DNA of 64,000 bases, from NCBI RefSeq assembly GCF_000374525.1, contig NZ_KB894574.1, forward strand, positions 372,001 through 436,000. Reading direction: 5' to 3'. This DNA is from Amorphus coralli DSM 19760 (GTDB lineage Bacteria; Pseudomonadota; Alphaproteobacteria; Rhizobiales; Amorphaceae). Below, in pieces: positions 9,257 to 19,198 of the stretch. The notes below the pieces were generated by a model, which saw only the letters and a list, made by a program, of their open reading frames with translations, did no database searches and had not been told where the DNA came from. Each line of letters starts with the position of its first letter. Within the stretch, counting starts at the first letter, position 1. The position numbers and the translations under genes are program-made.

Positions 9257-10458
9257 GCCGTTCCCCCGGCCTGGGCCACGCTCGCCTGCTCCAGCGCCGT
9301 CGCGGCGCGGTCGAGACGGCCAACGGCCTCGTCAATCTCGTCCGCCGTCACCACCAGGGGCGGCAACAGGCGGACCACGTTGTCTCCGGCGCCGATGGTA
9401 ATGAGGCCTTCCTCGCGCGTGGCGAGGACCACATCCTGAGGCGCCACGCGGCATTTGAGGCCCTGCATCAGGCCTTCGCCACGCACGGTGTCGAAGATGG
9501 CCGGATGCGCGTCGACCACGGCCGCGAGCTTCTGCTTCAGCACGATGCCCTGCTCGGACACCTTGTCCAGGAACCCGGGCGCCAGCACCACGTCGAGCAC
9601 GGCATTGCCAACCGCGCAGGCGAGCGCATTGCCGCCATAGGTGGACCCGTGCGTGCCGGCCACCATCGCGTCGCCCACCTCGGCCGTGGCGAGGCAGGCG
9701 CCCAGCGGGAAGCCGCCGCCGATGCCCTTGGCGATCGCCATCACGTCCGGCGTGATCCCCGACCATTCGTGGGCGAACAGCTTGCCCGTGCGCCCGACGC
9801 CGGTCTGCACCTCGTCAAGCACGAGCAGCGTGCCCGTCTCGTCGCAGAGATCCCTCAGCTTGCGCAGGAACTCGTTGGCGAACGGACGGATGCCGCCCTC
9901 GCCCTGCACCGGCTCGATCAGGACCGCCGCCGTCTGCGGACCGACCACCGCCTTGACCGCCTCGAAATCGCCGAACGGCACCTGGTCGAAGCCTTCCAGC
10001 GCCGGGCCGAAGCCTTCCAGATACTTGGCGTTGCCGCCGGCGGCGATCGCCGCGATGGTGCGGCCGTGGAAGGCCCCGTCAAAGGTCACGATCCGGTAGC
10101 GATCCGGCTCGCCGTTGGCGAAATGGTAGCGGCGCGCGGTCTTGATCGCCGCCTCAACGGCTTCCGTGCCCGAATTGGTCACGAAGACGCGGTCGGAGAA
10201 CGTCGCCGCGCACAGCCGCTCGGCGAACCGCTCCTGCTCGGGAATGCGGAAGACATTGGACGTGTGCCAGACCTTGCCGGCCATCTCGGTCAGCGTTTCC
10301 ACCATGTGGGGATGGGCGTGACCGAGCGCGGTCACCGCGATCCCGGAGCCGAAATCGAGATATCGTCGGCCGTCGGACCCGTTCAGCCAGGCACCCTCGC
10401 CGCTCTCGAACGAGAGATCAGCGCGCGCATAGGTCTTGTACAGGGCCGACGTTGCCAT
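9253..10458 (-). CDS. argD: Acetylornithine aminotransferase
   Basis: 401 residues from the ATG at 10458. This PLP enzyme makes N-acetylornithine in arginine synthesis (and may also serve as succinyldiaminopimelate transaminase). The class III signature [19 protein letters not shown] is present, with the Schiff-base Lys in [13 protein letters not shown] about 28 residues later. Upstream in-frame reading to 10644 is possible, but it crosses the leader hairpin and promoter and is rejected. First gene of the argD-argF-hslO operon. Confidence 0.96.
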   Translation of the reverse strand: MATSALYKTYARADLSFESGEGAWLNGSDGRRYLDFGSGIAVTALGHAHPHMVETLTEMAGKVWHTSNVFRIPEQERFAERLCAATFSDRVFVTNSGTEAVEAAIKTARRYHFANGEPDRYRIVTFDGAFHGRTIAAIAAGGNAKYLEGFGPALEGFDQVPFGDFEAVKAVVGPQTAAVLIEPVQGEGGIRPFANEFLRKLRDLCDETGTLLVLDEVQTGVGRTGKLFAHEWSGITPDVMAIAKGIGGGFPLGACLATAEVGDAMVAGTHGSTYGGNALACAVGNAVLDVVLAPGFLDKVSEQGIVLKQKLAAVVDAHPAIFDTVRGEGLMQGLKCRVAPQDVVLATREEGLITIGAGDNVVRLLPPLVVTADEIDEAVGRLDRAATALEQASVAQAGGTA

Positions 10459-10511
10459 GGGTTCTCTCAAGTTTAGGCGCCTAAGGGCATGTTGGGGCAC
10501 CCGAAAAACAA

Positions 10512-10537
10512 ATCGTGCCGCCAGGTGGCGGCACGAT
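10512..10537 (-). promoter_or_regulatory. argD leader hairpin followed by a T-rich tail
   Basis: A perfect 11-bp inverted repeat, ATCGTGCCGCC and its complement, closes a 4-base loop. Read in the argD direction it is followed at once by a T-rich stretch (TTTGTTTTTC), the form of an intrinsic terminator, about 55 bases before the argD start and only a few bases after the predicted transcription start. It could attenuate argD transcription or end a very short leader RNA. Confidence 0.65.
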
Positions 10538-10548
10538 CGAAAGCTTTC

Positions 10549-10577
10549 TATATTCTGGGAACCCCGCCTTCTGTCAA
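10549..10577 (-). promoter_or_regulatory. argD promoter
   Basis: On the minus strand TTGACA (10577-10572) is followed after 17 bases by AATATA (10554-10549), with TATAGA overlapping at 19 bases. This is one of the best sigma-70-type matches in the window and lies upstream of the argD leader hairpin, with a start expected at about 10541. Confidence 0.7.
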
Positions 10578-10632
10578 TCTCCGAGCCGGTTTTCAGGCCT
10601 TTTCCGGCGCCCCAAATGCGTTGGGGAAAACT

Positions 10633-10788
10633 GATTCGGTCCACAGCGCTTCGGCGCCCGGAATCTTGTCATCGATTCCCGCGATGTTGTAGTCTTCATC
10701 CCGTCGAGGCACGAGATATCGTGCATGGCCCCATCCAGAACCCTATATGCGCACCTGCGTGGGCTGGTCCCGCAGCGCTGACGGATTC
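10633..10788. promoter_or_regulatory. Cluster of four GANTC (CcrM) sites before gcrA
   Basis: GATTC at 10633-10637, GAATC at 10661-10665, GATTC at 10674-10678 and GATTC at 10784-10788 lie in the gap in front of gcrA. GANTC is the target of the cell-cycle methylase CcrM, and GcrA acts at methylated GANTC promoters. At this base composition about one site per 300 bases would be expected, so four in 156 bases is a local excess. Confidence 0.55.
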
Positions 10789-10813
10789 TGCGAGCCGCAG
10801 ACGGAGGTCCCGA

Positions 10814-11377
10814 ATGGGCGACGAAACACCGATGTCCTGGACTGAGGAGCGCGTGGCGCTGCTGGAGAAGCTCTGGGCGGAAGGCCTCAGTGCCAGCCAG
10901 ATCGCCGGCCAGCTGGGCGGGATCACCCGCAATGCCGTCATCGGCAAGATCCATCGTCTCGGCCTGTCGGGCCGTGCCAAGGCGCCCAGCGCATCGCGGC
11001 CGCGCAAGCCGCGCCCGGCTTCCAAGCCGAGCACCGGCCGCACCACCCATACCGGCAGCGGCGGTGGGGGCGGCGGCGGCGCATCGGTGGCGCGCCAGAC
11101 CCGCGTCGTCGGCAACACGGCGCTTAAGGTCGTCGCGGAGCAGGTCATCGAGGCGGAGGTCGTGCCGGCCGCCGCGGCCGAAGTCGTGCCGTTCGGCGAG
11201 CGCAAGACGCTCATGGAGCTCAACGAGCACACCTGCCGCTGGCCCATGGGCGACCCCGGCTCGTCCGACTTCGCCTTCTGCGGCCGCGACTCCACGCCCG
11301 GTCAGCCCTATTGCGCGGCCCATTCGCGCGTCGCCTATCAACCTGCGCCCGACCGCCGGAAGAAGTCGTCCAGCTAG
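10814..11377 (+). CDS. gcrA: GcrA cell cycle regulator
   Basis: 187 residues from the ATG at 10814, which has a near-perfect GGAGGT site 5 bases upstream; homologues usually begin at the next Met (10832, MSWTEERV). GcrA is an alphaproteobacterial sigma-70 cofactor that activates promoters carrying methylated GANTC. The N-terminal DNA-binding region is clear (MSWTEERVALLEKLW, then GGITRNAVIGKIHRLGLSGR). A Ser/Pro/Gly-rich linker follows, and the C-terminal sigma-binding domain contains the conserved CRWPMGDP and FCGRD segments. The gene is divergent from argD and ends at a strong terminator. Confidence 0.96.
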   Translation: MGDETPMSWTEERVALLEKLWAEGLSASQIAGQLGGITRNAVIGKIHRLGLSGRAKAPSASRPRKPRPASKPSTGRTTHTGSGGGGGGGASVARQTRVVGNTALKVVAEQVIEAEVVPAAAAEVVPFGERKTLMELNEHTCRWPMGDPGSSDFAFCGRDSTPGQPYCAAHSRVAYQPAPDRRKKSSS

Positions 11378-11415
11378 GGCGCTGTCCGCCGGCACCCCTC
11401 ACCAGCCGCATCATC

Positions 11416-11446
11416 GATCCCGGGGCATCCGCTCCGGGATTTTTTG
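11416..11446 (+). terminator. Intrinsic terminator after gcrA
   Basis: GATCCCGG (11416-11423) pairs with CCGGGAT (11434-11440) across a 10-base loop and is followed by six T. It lies 39 bases after the gcrA stop and separates gcrA from the autotransporter gene. Confidence 0.85.
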
Positions 11447-11601
11447 TTGTCTAGGTTGCCGTTCGCGGACATCTCCGGCAATTCCGCTTTTCCCTCCGGC
11501 ACATGACAGTTACCGTTGGGCATCCATCTCGTGGGGGCGAGTAGTCGCTGCGGTCCATCGCCCGCAGATGATCGGAGGTTGGAGCTGGGGGGCTCCATTC
11601 G

Positions 11602-14600
11602 ATGACAAGCAGTCATTCCAACGGCTCAGCAAGCCGTCTCGCTTTATGCGTCTCCGTGGTTGTTGGCGCCGTCCTGCTTTTCACGGGGTTTGGTCTGGCA
11701 GACGCCCGGGCAGACTGCACCACGTCCGGCACAACGGCCACCTGTACGGGCGACCCGGGGGCCATTTCCTACGACCAGGACGACGGCATCGACACGGTGG
11801 TGGTCGAAACCCTGACCAGCGACATCGACACCGGCGGAAGCAACATTTCCCTTGTCGAGCAGGGCTTCGTCGGCAGTGACGACGGCGACGCCGGATCGGA
11901 CGGGTCGGACGCCACGATCACCTTCACCGGCACGAACGGGGACGCCTCCTACGGCGTCTCGGGTGCCACCGCCAACAGCATCTACATCGCCACGGCCGGA
12001 GGGGACGGCGCCGCCGGAGAGTCGGTCGACACGACCGCAGATGCCGGCGCCACCGGCGGCAAGGGCGGCGCCGGAGGGACTGCTGGAACGGCAACGCTGA
12101 CGATGACCGGCGGGTTTATTTCGCAGACGGAAGGCGTAACCGGACTGTATGCCATCAGCGAGGGTGGTGACGGCGCCGCGGGCGGCGAGGCCACGTTCGG
12201 CAACTACTACAACAGAACCGCGGGACCCAGTGCCTCTGGCGGCGATGGCGGCGCCGGCGGAGCAGCCGGTGCGGTCAAGGTCACGCTCACCGGCCTGTCC
12301 AACTCCAGTGCCGATGCTGGCATCGACGTTTCAGGCGTTGAATACGGTATTCAATTGCAGAGCCTGGGCGGGGCGGGTGGCGCGGGCGGAGAAGCACGCT
12401 GCGACAACAAGGATTCCACCGGCTGCAATGCCTATTCGGGAAACGGCGGCGCCGGCGGTACGGCTGGCGACGCCGGCCTCACGATCAGCGATACCGATGT
12501 CAGCATCAGTGATTTTTCCGCCATCGGCATCGAGATCGCAAGCGCCGGTGGTGCAGGCGCCAAGGCCGGTCTCGGCAAGGGTGAATGGTCGGTCTACCTG
12601 ATCAACAACCTTGCCGATTCCGGCAAGGGAGGGGCCGGCGGCGCCGGCGGAAATGTCAGCCTGACCCTGGACGGCGCCACGGCCAGCGTGATTGACACTT
12701 CGTCCTCGGCCACCTACGGCGTCGCGATCATGAGCACGGGTGGCGCTGGCGGCGACAGCAACGACGTCGAGCTCAAGGACTGCACAGGTTTCTGCGATGC
12801 CGGTTACGGTGCTGCCGGCGCCGGCGGTGACGGCGGAGCGGGTTCGCTGATCTTGCAGAACAGCTCCAGCCTGACGGTCGAAACCAGTGCCGAAGCGTCC
12901 GTTGCCTTCGCCATGACCTCGACCGGCGGCGACGGCGGCACCTATGGCTCCTATTCTCACAGCAACACCGAGGGCGGTGGCGGCGACAACGATCAGGCCG
13001 CTGACGGCGGGGATGGCGGGGCGGGCGGCGCTGTCTCGATCACCGTGGACACCGGTTCGACGCTTGCCGTCACCACCAGCGCCAGCGGCGGTTCCATGGG
13101 CGCGCTCACCCTGTCGAGCACCGGCGGCGCCGGCGGCAAAGGGGGCGATGGCGACGACCTGTCCGGCGACGGCGATGGCGGCAGCGGCGGCGACGGGGGC
13201 AAGATCTCCGGAACGGTCGCCTCCGTCAGCGCGACAACCAGCGGGGCGGACGCCTTCGGCATCCTGCTGCAGAGCATCGGCGGGGCGGGCGCCACCGGCA
13301 AGGGAAGCGATGGCACCGGCGGCGATGGCGGCATCATCGATCTGGCCTTCGACACGGTCACGATCACGACCGCCGGATCTGGCTCGCACGGCCTCTACGC
13401 GCTCAGCCAATCGGCGGCCGGCGGCGACAGCTCGAGCGGGGGCGACGACGGTACGGCGGGTAACGTCTCGCTCACCGTCAGCGGCGGCACCATCGAGACC
13501 AGCGGCGCGGGCGCACACGGTATCGTCGCGATCAGCCAGGCGCAGAGCGGCGGCAGCGGCACTGCCGGCAATTCCGGCGACGTTACCGTCACCACCGGTG
13601 CTTCGATCACCGCGTCGGGCTCGGACGCCTACGGCATCTACATGGAAAGCACCAGCAGCGCCACCAACGGCACTCTGTCGCTGACCGTCGACAGCAGTGG
13701 CTCCGTGACCGCCGATACGGATGCGACGGCGGCCGTGGCCTTCGCCAATGGCAGCACGACCGGCAACACCATCATCAACAACGGCACCATCACCACTGGC
13801 GACGTCACCGACAGCACGCTCTACGCCGTTTCCGCGACGGGCGGCCTCGTCAGCATCACCAATGCCGGCACGTTCGGTGGTTCTCTCACCACGGACGCCA
13901 GCTACGCCAACAACTTCACCAACACAGGCACCGTCGCGATGGGCGCGGCGTTCGACGTGGGAGCGAGCGGCACCTTCACCAATTCCGGAACCATGTCGCC
14001 GGGCGGCGTAGGGACTGTCCTGACAACCTCCCTCACCGGTGTCGTGACCCAGAGCAGCGACGGCCTTTATGTCGTCGACATCAGCACCGACGGAACCGAC
14101 CTGATCCGGTTCCAGACGGCCGGGACGGTTCTGGCCGGCTCGGTGCAGGGCAACGCGGTATCCCTGAGCTCCGCCAACGGCACCGCGCTCGTCGGCCTGG
14201 CCGACAACGGCACGATCGATGCGTCAGCGCTGACGGTCACGAATACGTCGACGGCGAGCTACACCCTCGACACCACCAGCGATGTCGAGCTGCTGCTCAG
14301 CTACAACATAAATTTGACCGACAGCGACGCCCTTGCCTCGGCGAATGCCAACCAGAGCGCGCTTGCCGGCCATCTGCAGGACGTCATCGAGAACGAGGGC
14401 GAGATTGCCGGCGCGCTTGCCGGTCTCGTCAACATCGTCGAGGCAGGTGACTATGTCGCTGCTCTCGACAGCCTTGTCCCCGAGGTCCACACCCACACAC
14501 AGTCAGCCACCCTCTTCTCGTCCATGCGTCTGTCGGACGCCCTTCTCAGCTGCGCGGCGCGGGAGGGCGCCTACCGCTTCGTCCAGCAGGACAGCTGCGG

Positions 14601-15414
14601 CTGGATGCGCATCGGCGCGGCGCACCTGGACCGTTCCGAGAGCGCGGCCAACAACGGCTACGACCAGTCCAGCTATGTCTTCGCAGGCGGTGGCCAGCTC
14701 ACCGTGAACGAGGTCTGGTCGTTCGGCACGGCGGTGTCCTACGAGACCCAGACCCTGGACGTGACCAATCTGGCGACCAGTGACGGCTATTTCACCCAGG
14801 CCGGTCTCGTCGCCAAGCGGCGGTTCGGCGACACGATGCTGTCGGCCTCGCTGTCGGGCGGCATCGGCAATCACGACGTGACGCGGCGGGTCTACACCGG
14901 CACTACCCTCGAGAGCAGCCAGTCGTTGTCGACGGTCTCCGGCCAGATATCCGCCTCCCACGCGTTCGCCCGGGACTCCTGGTACATCAAACCGCGCATC
15001 GACCTCGCCTTCGATCAGGTGATGACGGATGGCTTCACCGAAACCGGAGCCAGCGGTGCGGAAATCACCGTGGGCAGCCAGTCGGAGACCTACTTCAACA
15101 TCCAGCCGGCGGTGGAGATCGGTGGCGAATTCGCGCTTGCGGGCGGAACGCTACTGCGTCCAAGCCTGACGGTGGGGCTGACCCAGTTCCTCGGCGATGC
15201 CAACCCGTCGCTGACCGCCAGCTTTGTCGGAACGCCTGCCGGCGTTGCTCCGTTCACGGTGACAAGCGACTTCGACGAGACCTACCTCGATCTCGGCGCT
15301 GGTCTCGACATTCTCTCACGCACGTCCATCGTGGGTTCGATCAAGGCGTTCGGCCAGTTTTCCGACAACACCCAGAGCTACGGCGGCAGCGCCAAGCTCG
15401 CGATCGCTTTCTAA
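11602..15414 (+). CDS. Large Gly-rich repeat autotransporter (type Va secretion)
   Basis: 1270 residues. An extended signal peptide (hydrophobic core LCVSVVVGAVLLFTGFGLA, cut near residue 37) leads to a passenger of about 950 residues and a C-terminal beta-barrel of about 280 residues ending in Phe (KLAIAF), as outer-membrane proteins do. Residues 120-680 hold about eleven repeats of the type GIxLxSxGGAGG with GG-rich turns every 40-67 residues, suggesting a right-handed beta-helix. The barrel is preceded by a Cys pair (LSCAAREG and QDSCGW) seen in this family. The exposed stalk may serve adhesion or biofilm formation, but no specific function is deducible. It stands alone after the gcrA terminator. 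Confidence 0.9.
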   Translation: MTSSHSNGSASRLALCVSVVVGAVLLFTGFGLADARADCTTSGTTATCTGDPGAISYDQDDGIDTVVVETLTSDIDTGGSNISLVEQGFVGSDDGDAGSDGSDATITFTGTNGDASYGVSGATANSIYIATAGGDGAAGESVDTTADAGATGGKGGAGGTAGTATLTMTGGFISQTEGVTGLYAISEGGDGAAGGEATFGNYYNRTAGPSASGGDGGAGGAAGAVKVTLTGLSNSSADAGIDVSGVEYGIQLQSLGGAGGAGGEARCDNKDSTGCNAYSGNGGAGGTAGDAGLTISDTDVSISDFSAIGIEIASAGGAGAKAGLGKGEWSVYLINNLADSGKGGAGGAGGNVSLTLDGATASVIDTSSSATYGVAIMSTGGAGGDSNDVELKDCTGFCDAGYGAAGAGGDGGAGSLILQNSSSLTVETSAEASVAFAMTSTGGDGGTYGSYSHSNTEGGGGDNDQAADGGDGGAGGAVSITVDTGSTLAVTTSASGGSMGALTLSSTGGAGGKGGDGDDLSGDGDGGSGGDGGKISGTVASVSATTSGADAFGILLQSIGGAGATGKGSDGTGGDGGIIDLAFDTVTITTAGSGSHGLYALSQSAAGGDSSSGGDDGTAGNVSLTVSGGTIETSGAGAHGIVAISQAQSGGSGTAGNSGDVTVTTGASITASGSDAYGIYMESTSSATNGTLSLTVDSSGSVTADTDATAAVAFANGSTTGNTIINNGTITTGDVTDSTLYAVSATGGLVSITNAGTFGGSLTTDASYANNFTNTGTVAMGAAFDVGASGTFTNSGTMSPGGVGTVLTTSLTGVVTQSSDGLYVVDISTDGTDLIRFQTAGTVLAGSVQGNAVSLSSANGTALVGLADNGTIDASALTVTNTSTASYTLDTTSDVELLLSYNINLTDSDALASANANQSALAGHLQDVIENEGEIAGALAGLVNIVEAGDYVAALDSLVPEVHTHTQSATLFSSMRLSDALLSCAAREGAYRFVQQDSCGWMRIGAAHLDRSESAANNGYDQSSYVFAGGGQLTVNEVWSFGTAVSYETQTLDVTNLATSDGYFTQAGLVAKRRFGDTMLSASLSGGIGNHDVTRRVYTGTTLESSQSLSTVSGQISASHAFARDSWYIKPRIDLAFDQVMTDGFTETGASGAEITVGSQSETYFNIQPAVEIGGEFALAGGTLLRPSLTVGLTQFLGDANPSLTASFVGTPAGVAPFTVTSDFDETYLDLGAGLDILSRTSIVGSIKAFGQFSDNTQSYGGSAKLAIAF

Positions 15415-15420
15415 CACGAC

Positions 15421-15440
15421 GGGGGCGGCTGACCGCCTCC
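15421..15440. terminator. Hairpin between convergent autotransporter and phoB genes
   Basis: GGGGGCGG (15421-15428) faces CCGCCTCC (15433-15440) over a CTGA loop, with one G-T pair. There is no T run, so at best it is a weak or factor-assisted bidirectional end for the two converging genes. Confidence 0.4.
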
Positions 15441-15546
15441 CGCAGACGCCCCGGCGCCAGACTGACGGTCAGAGGGACCGCATCGCGCGCCCGTCAGCCG
15501 GTCGCACCTCGAAGAGGAGCAGACCGGACACAGACAGGTGCCCGCG

Positions 15547-16248
15547 CTACTTCACCAGGTCGGCGAACTGGTCGTTGAAAGCATAGCCGGCGCCACGGAC
15601 GGTGCGGATCGGATCGCGCGCCTTGCCGCGGTTGATCGCCTTGCGCAGCCGTCCGATGTGGACGTCCACGGTGCGCTCGTCGACATAGACGTCGTGACCC
15701 CAGACCCCGTCGAGCAGCTGCTCGCGCGAGAACACCCGGCCCGGCGACTGCATCAGGAATTCCAGCAGCCTGAACTCGGTCGGGCCGAGATGGATCTCAC
15801 GGCCCATGCGACGCACCCGATGGGTGGTGCGGTCGAGCTCGATGTCGCCCGCCGTCAGCATGGAGGACACCACCGCCGGCTTGGAGCGGCGCAGGATCGC
15901 GCCGATGCGCGCCATAAGCTCCGGCACCGAGAACGGCTTGACCACGTAGTCGTCGGCGCCGGTGGACAGGCCGCGGATCCGCTCCGTTTCCTCGCCACGC
16001 GCGGTCAGCATGATGATCGGCAACTTTTCCGTCTGGGGCCAGTTGCGCACGCGCCGGCAGAGCTCGATGCCAGACAGGCCCGGCAGCATCCAGTCGAGCA
16101 CCAGCAGGTCGGGAACGCTCTCGCGCAACCGGATCTCCGCTTCGTCGCCGCGCATGCAGACGTCGACGTCATAGCCCTCAGCTTCGAGATTGTAGCGCAG
16201 CAGCAGCGTCAGAGGCTCTTCGTCCTCGACAATCAAGACCTTCGGCAT
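15547..16248 (-). CDS. phoB: Phosphate response regulator PhoB
   Basis: 233 residues. OmpR-family DNA-binding regulator of phosphate starvation genes. The receiver domain has the acidic patch EDEE (residues 8-11), the phosphorylation Asp in LLVLDWMLPG (about 54) and the VVKPF Lys (about 105). The C-terminal winged helix ends with the recognition segment RTVDVHIGRLRKAI and GAGYAF. It is the last gene of phoR-pstSCAB-phoU-phoB and follows phoU by 20 bases. Confidence 0.97.
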   Translation of the reverse strand: MPKVLIVEDEEPLTLLLRYNLEAEGYDVDVCMRGDEAEIRLRESVPDLLVLDWMLPGLSGIELCRRVRNWPQTEKLPIIMLTARGEETERIRGLSTGADDYVVKPFSVPELMARIGAILRRSKPAVVSSMLTAGDIELDRTTHRVRRMGREIHLGPTEFRLLEFLMQSPGRVFSREQLLDGVWGHDVYVDERTVDVHIGRLRKAINRGKARDPIRTVRGAGYAFNDQFADLVK

Positions 16249-16268
16249 ACTGAGGGCGTCTCCCTACC

Positions 16269-16991
16269 TCACTCGTCCGTATTGTAGCTGGCCGGGATGT
16301 AGCTCGACTCGTCGTGCTTCGGCCGATCTTCCTCGAGCTGCTCGCCCGTGATCATGAAGTGGATGTTTTCGGCGATGTTCGTGGCGTGATCGCCGATCCG
16401 CTCGATGTTCTTGGCGCAGAACAGGAGATGCGTGCACACGGTGATGTTGCGCGGATCTTCCATCATGTAGGTCAGAAGCTCGCGGAACAGCGAGGTGTAC
16501 ATCGCGTCGATTTCGTCGTCGCGGTTGCGCACCGCCCGCGCCGCCTCGAGATCCTGGGCCGTGTAGGCGTCCAGAACCGCCTTGAGCTGCTCCAGCGTGA
16601 TCTCGGAAATGTGCTCCACGCCGAAGGCGAGGCGCTTGGTGTGGAACTGGTCCTGGATGGCGATGACGCGCTTGGCGATGTTCTTGGCGAGATCGCCAAC
16701 GCGTTCCAGGTCGGCGGAGACCCGAAGCGCGGCGATGATCTCGCGCAGATCCTTCGCCACCGGCTGGCGGCGGGCGATGACGCTGATCGCCCGCTCCTCG
16801 ATCTGGCGCTGCATCTCGTCGAGCTTGTGATCGCGGAAGATGACGTCCTGCGCCTTGGCGATGTCGAACTTCGCCAGCGCGGTCACGGCATCCGAGACCA
16901 GCCCCTCGGCGAGCCCACCCATCTCGGCAATGCGGCCGACGAGATCACGCAGCTCGTCGTCGTACGCCCCGGTGATGTGCTCGCTGACCAT
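16269..16991 (-). CDS. phoU: Phosphate transport regulator PhoU
   Basis: 240 residues, the normal length. PhoU couples the Pst transporter to PhoR and restrains the Pho response when phosphate is plentiful. Two three-helix PhoU repeats are visible, with conserved ADLERVGDLAKNIAKR (about 95) and NIERIGDHATNIAEN (about 200), the metal-binding segments of the family. It lies between pstB and phoB and is co-oriented with both. Confidence 0.97.
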   Translation of the reverse strand: MVSEHITGAYDDELRDLVGRIAEMGGLAEGLVSDAVTALAKFDIAKAQDVIFRDHKLDEMQRQIEERAISVIARRQPVAKDLREIIAALRVSADLERVGDLAKNIAKRVIAIQDQFHTKRLAFGVEHISEITLEQLKAVLDAYTAQDLEAARAVRNRDDEIDAMYTSLFRELLTYMMEDPRNITVCTHLLFCAKNIERIGDHATNIAENIHFMITGEQLEEDRPKHDESSYIPASYNTDE

Positions 16992-17025
16992 TTCGTCCCG
17001 CCTTCCTGCCGGTCCGCCCGGCCGA

Positions 17026-17853
<828 letters not shown>

Positions 17854-17911
17854 TTGTCGTCTCCCGTCTTTAGCAAGGCTGGTCCACGCATGGACACCAT
17901 CCTCGGCCCTA

Positions 17912-19198
17912 TTACCAGCGTCGCTCAAGTCGGCTGCGCAAGAAGATTGCAATCATGTTCATGGTGATCAGGAAGCCGAGCAGCACCAGGATTGCCGCCG
18001 ACGTCCGTGCCACGAAGCCGCGCTCGGGGCTGTCCGCCCAGATGAAGATCTGGGTCGGCAGGGCCGTGGCCGGCTCCATGATGCCGCCGGGAGGGCTCGT
18101 GATGAAGGCGTTCATGCCGATCAGCAGCAGCGGTGCCGTCTCGCCCAGCGCCTGGGCGAGACCCAGGATCGTGCCGGTCAGGATGCCCGGCAGGGCCAGC
18201 GGCAGCACGTGCTGGGTGATCACCTGATGCTTCGACGCCCCCATTCCCAGAGCGCCCTCGCGGATCGACGGAGGAACCGCTTTGAGAGACGCCCGCGTCA
18301 CGATGATCATCGTCGGCAGCGTCATCAGCGAGAGCACCATGCCGCCGACCAGAGGGGCCGACCGCGGTAGCCCGAAGAAGTTGAGGAAGACCGCCAGACC
18401 GAGCAGACCGAACACCACCGACGGGACCGCCGCCAGGTTGTTGATGTTCACCTCGATGATGTCAGTCAGCCGGTTCTTCGGCGCGAACTCTTCCAGATAC
18501 ACGGCCGCGGCGATGCCGACCGGGAAGCTGATCAGGAAGCAGACCAGCAGGGCGTAGAACGATCCGACGATGGCGCCGGCTAGGCCTGCCAGCTCGGGGA
18601 ACCGGCTGTCGGCATTGAAGAACAGGCCCCAGTTGAACGGCGTGGAGACCAGTCCGCGCTGCTCCATCTGGTCGAACAGCTCGACCTGAACGTTCGACAC
18701 CCGGCGCCGGTCTTCCGGCGTTTCGGCCGAAATGACGCCCTTGTTCAGCTGATCGATCGGATCGGCCATCGGGATGTGGAAGGTCGTGGTCTGCCCCACC
18801 AGGGACGGGTTGGACACGACCCTGTCGCGGACGATGAACTGCGCATTGCGCGTCAGCATCTGCTCCAGTTGCCGGAACTCGCTGTCGCCGACATCCGGGA
18901 ACTCCGCATGGAGCGCCTGCCGGATGAGGTCGCGATAGTCGCCCTTCGACGGGTCGTCCCGACTGACTTCCTCGGACGACACATTCACCGGCAGCGCGAT
19001 TTCCGTCTGCACGAAGGCCTGGTAGCCGGTCGAGACCAGCGACACGATCAGGATGCCGAGCAGTCCGATCGCGATCGTGATCGCCGTGATGCCGAAGATC
19101 TGCAGGCGCCGGTCGGCGCCGTGCCGCTTCTTCCGGCGGGCGATGGCCGCCTCGCTGTGCCAGAAGCTGTCTGTGCTCGTGGGGGCTGTCGTGCTCAT
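17912..19198 (-). CDS. pstA: Phosphate ABC transporter permease PstA
   Basis: 428 residues, longer than enterobacterial PstA (about 296) because of an extended N-terminal portion: a first helix (about residues 35-60) followed by a soluble region of about 150 residues before the canonical six-helix permease core, the usual form in Hyphomicrobiales. The core holds the coupling loop [24 protein letters not shown]. The start directly abuts the pstC stop with no gap, so the two permeases are coupled. Confidence 0.95.
   Translation of the reverse strand: MSTTAPTSTDSFWHSEAAIARRKKRHGADRRLQIFGITAITIAIGLLGILIVSLVSTGYQAFVQTEIALPVNVSSEEVSRDDPSKGDYRDLIRQALHAEFPDVGDSEFRQLEQMLTRNAQFIVRDRVVSNPSLVGQTTTFHIPMADPIDQLNKGVISAETPEDRRRVSNVQVELFDQMEQRGLVSTPFNWGLFFNADSRFPELAGLAGAIVGSFYALLVCFLISFPVGIAAAVYLEEFAPKNRLTDIIEVNINNLAAVPSVVFGLLGLAVFLNFFGLPRSAPLVGGMVLSLMTLPTMIIVTRASLKAVPPSIREGALGMGASKHQVITQHVLPLALPGILTGTILGLAQALGETAPLLLIGMNAFITSPPGGIMEPATALPTQIFIWADSPERGFVARTSAAILVLLGFLITMNMIAIFLRSRLERRW

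Noticed and set aside
10459-10644. N-terminal extension of ArgD by 62 codons
   Set aside because: It would translate through the predicted promoter and leader hairpin, and homology begins at the Met at 10458.
12000-13600. Gly-rich region as a PE_PGRS-like or antifreeze-type protein
   Set aside because: The signal peptide and C-terminal beta-barrel with terminal Phe identify an autotransporter; Gly-rich turns fit its beta-helical passenger.
15229-15254. GGAAC-N17-CGTT on the plus strand
   Set aside because: It is inside the autotransporter coding region near its 3' end and the next gene faces the other way; taken as the chance background for this motif.
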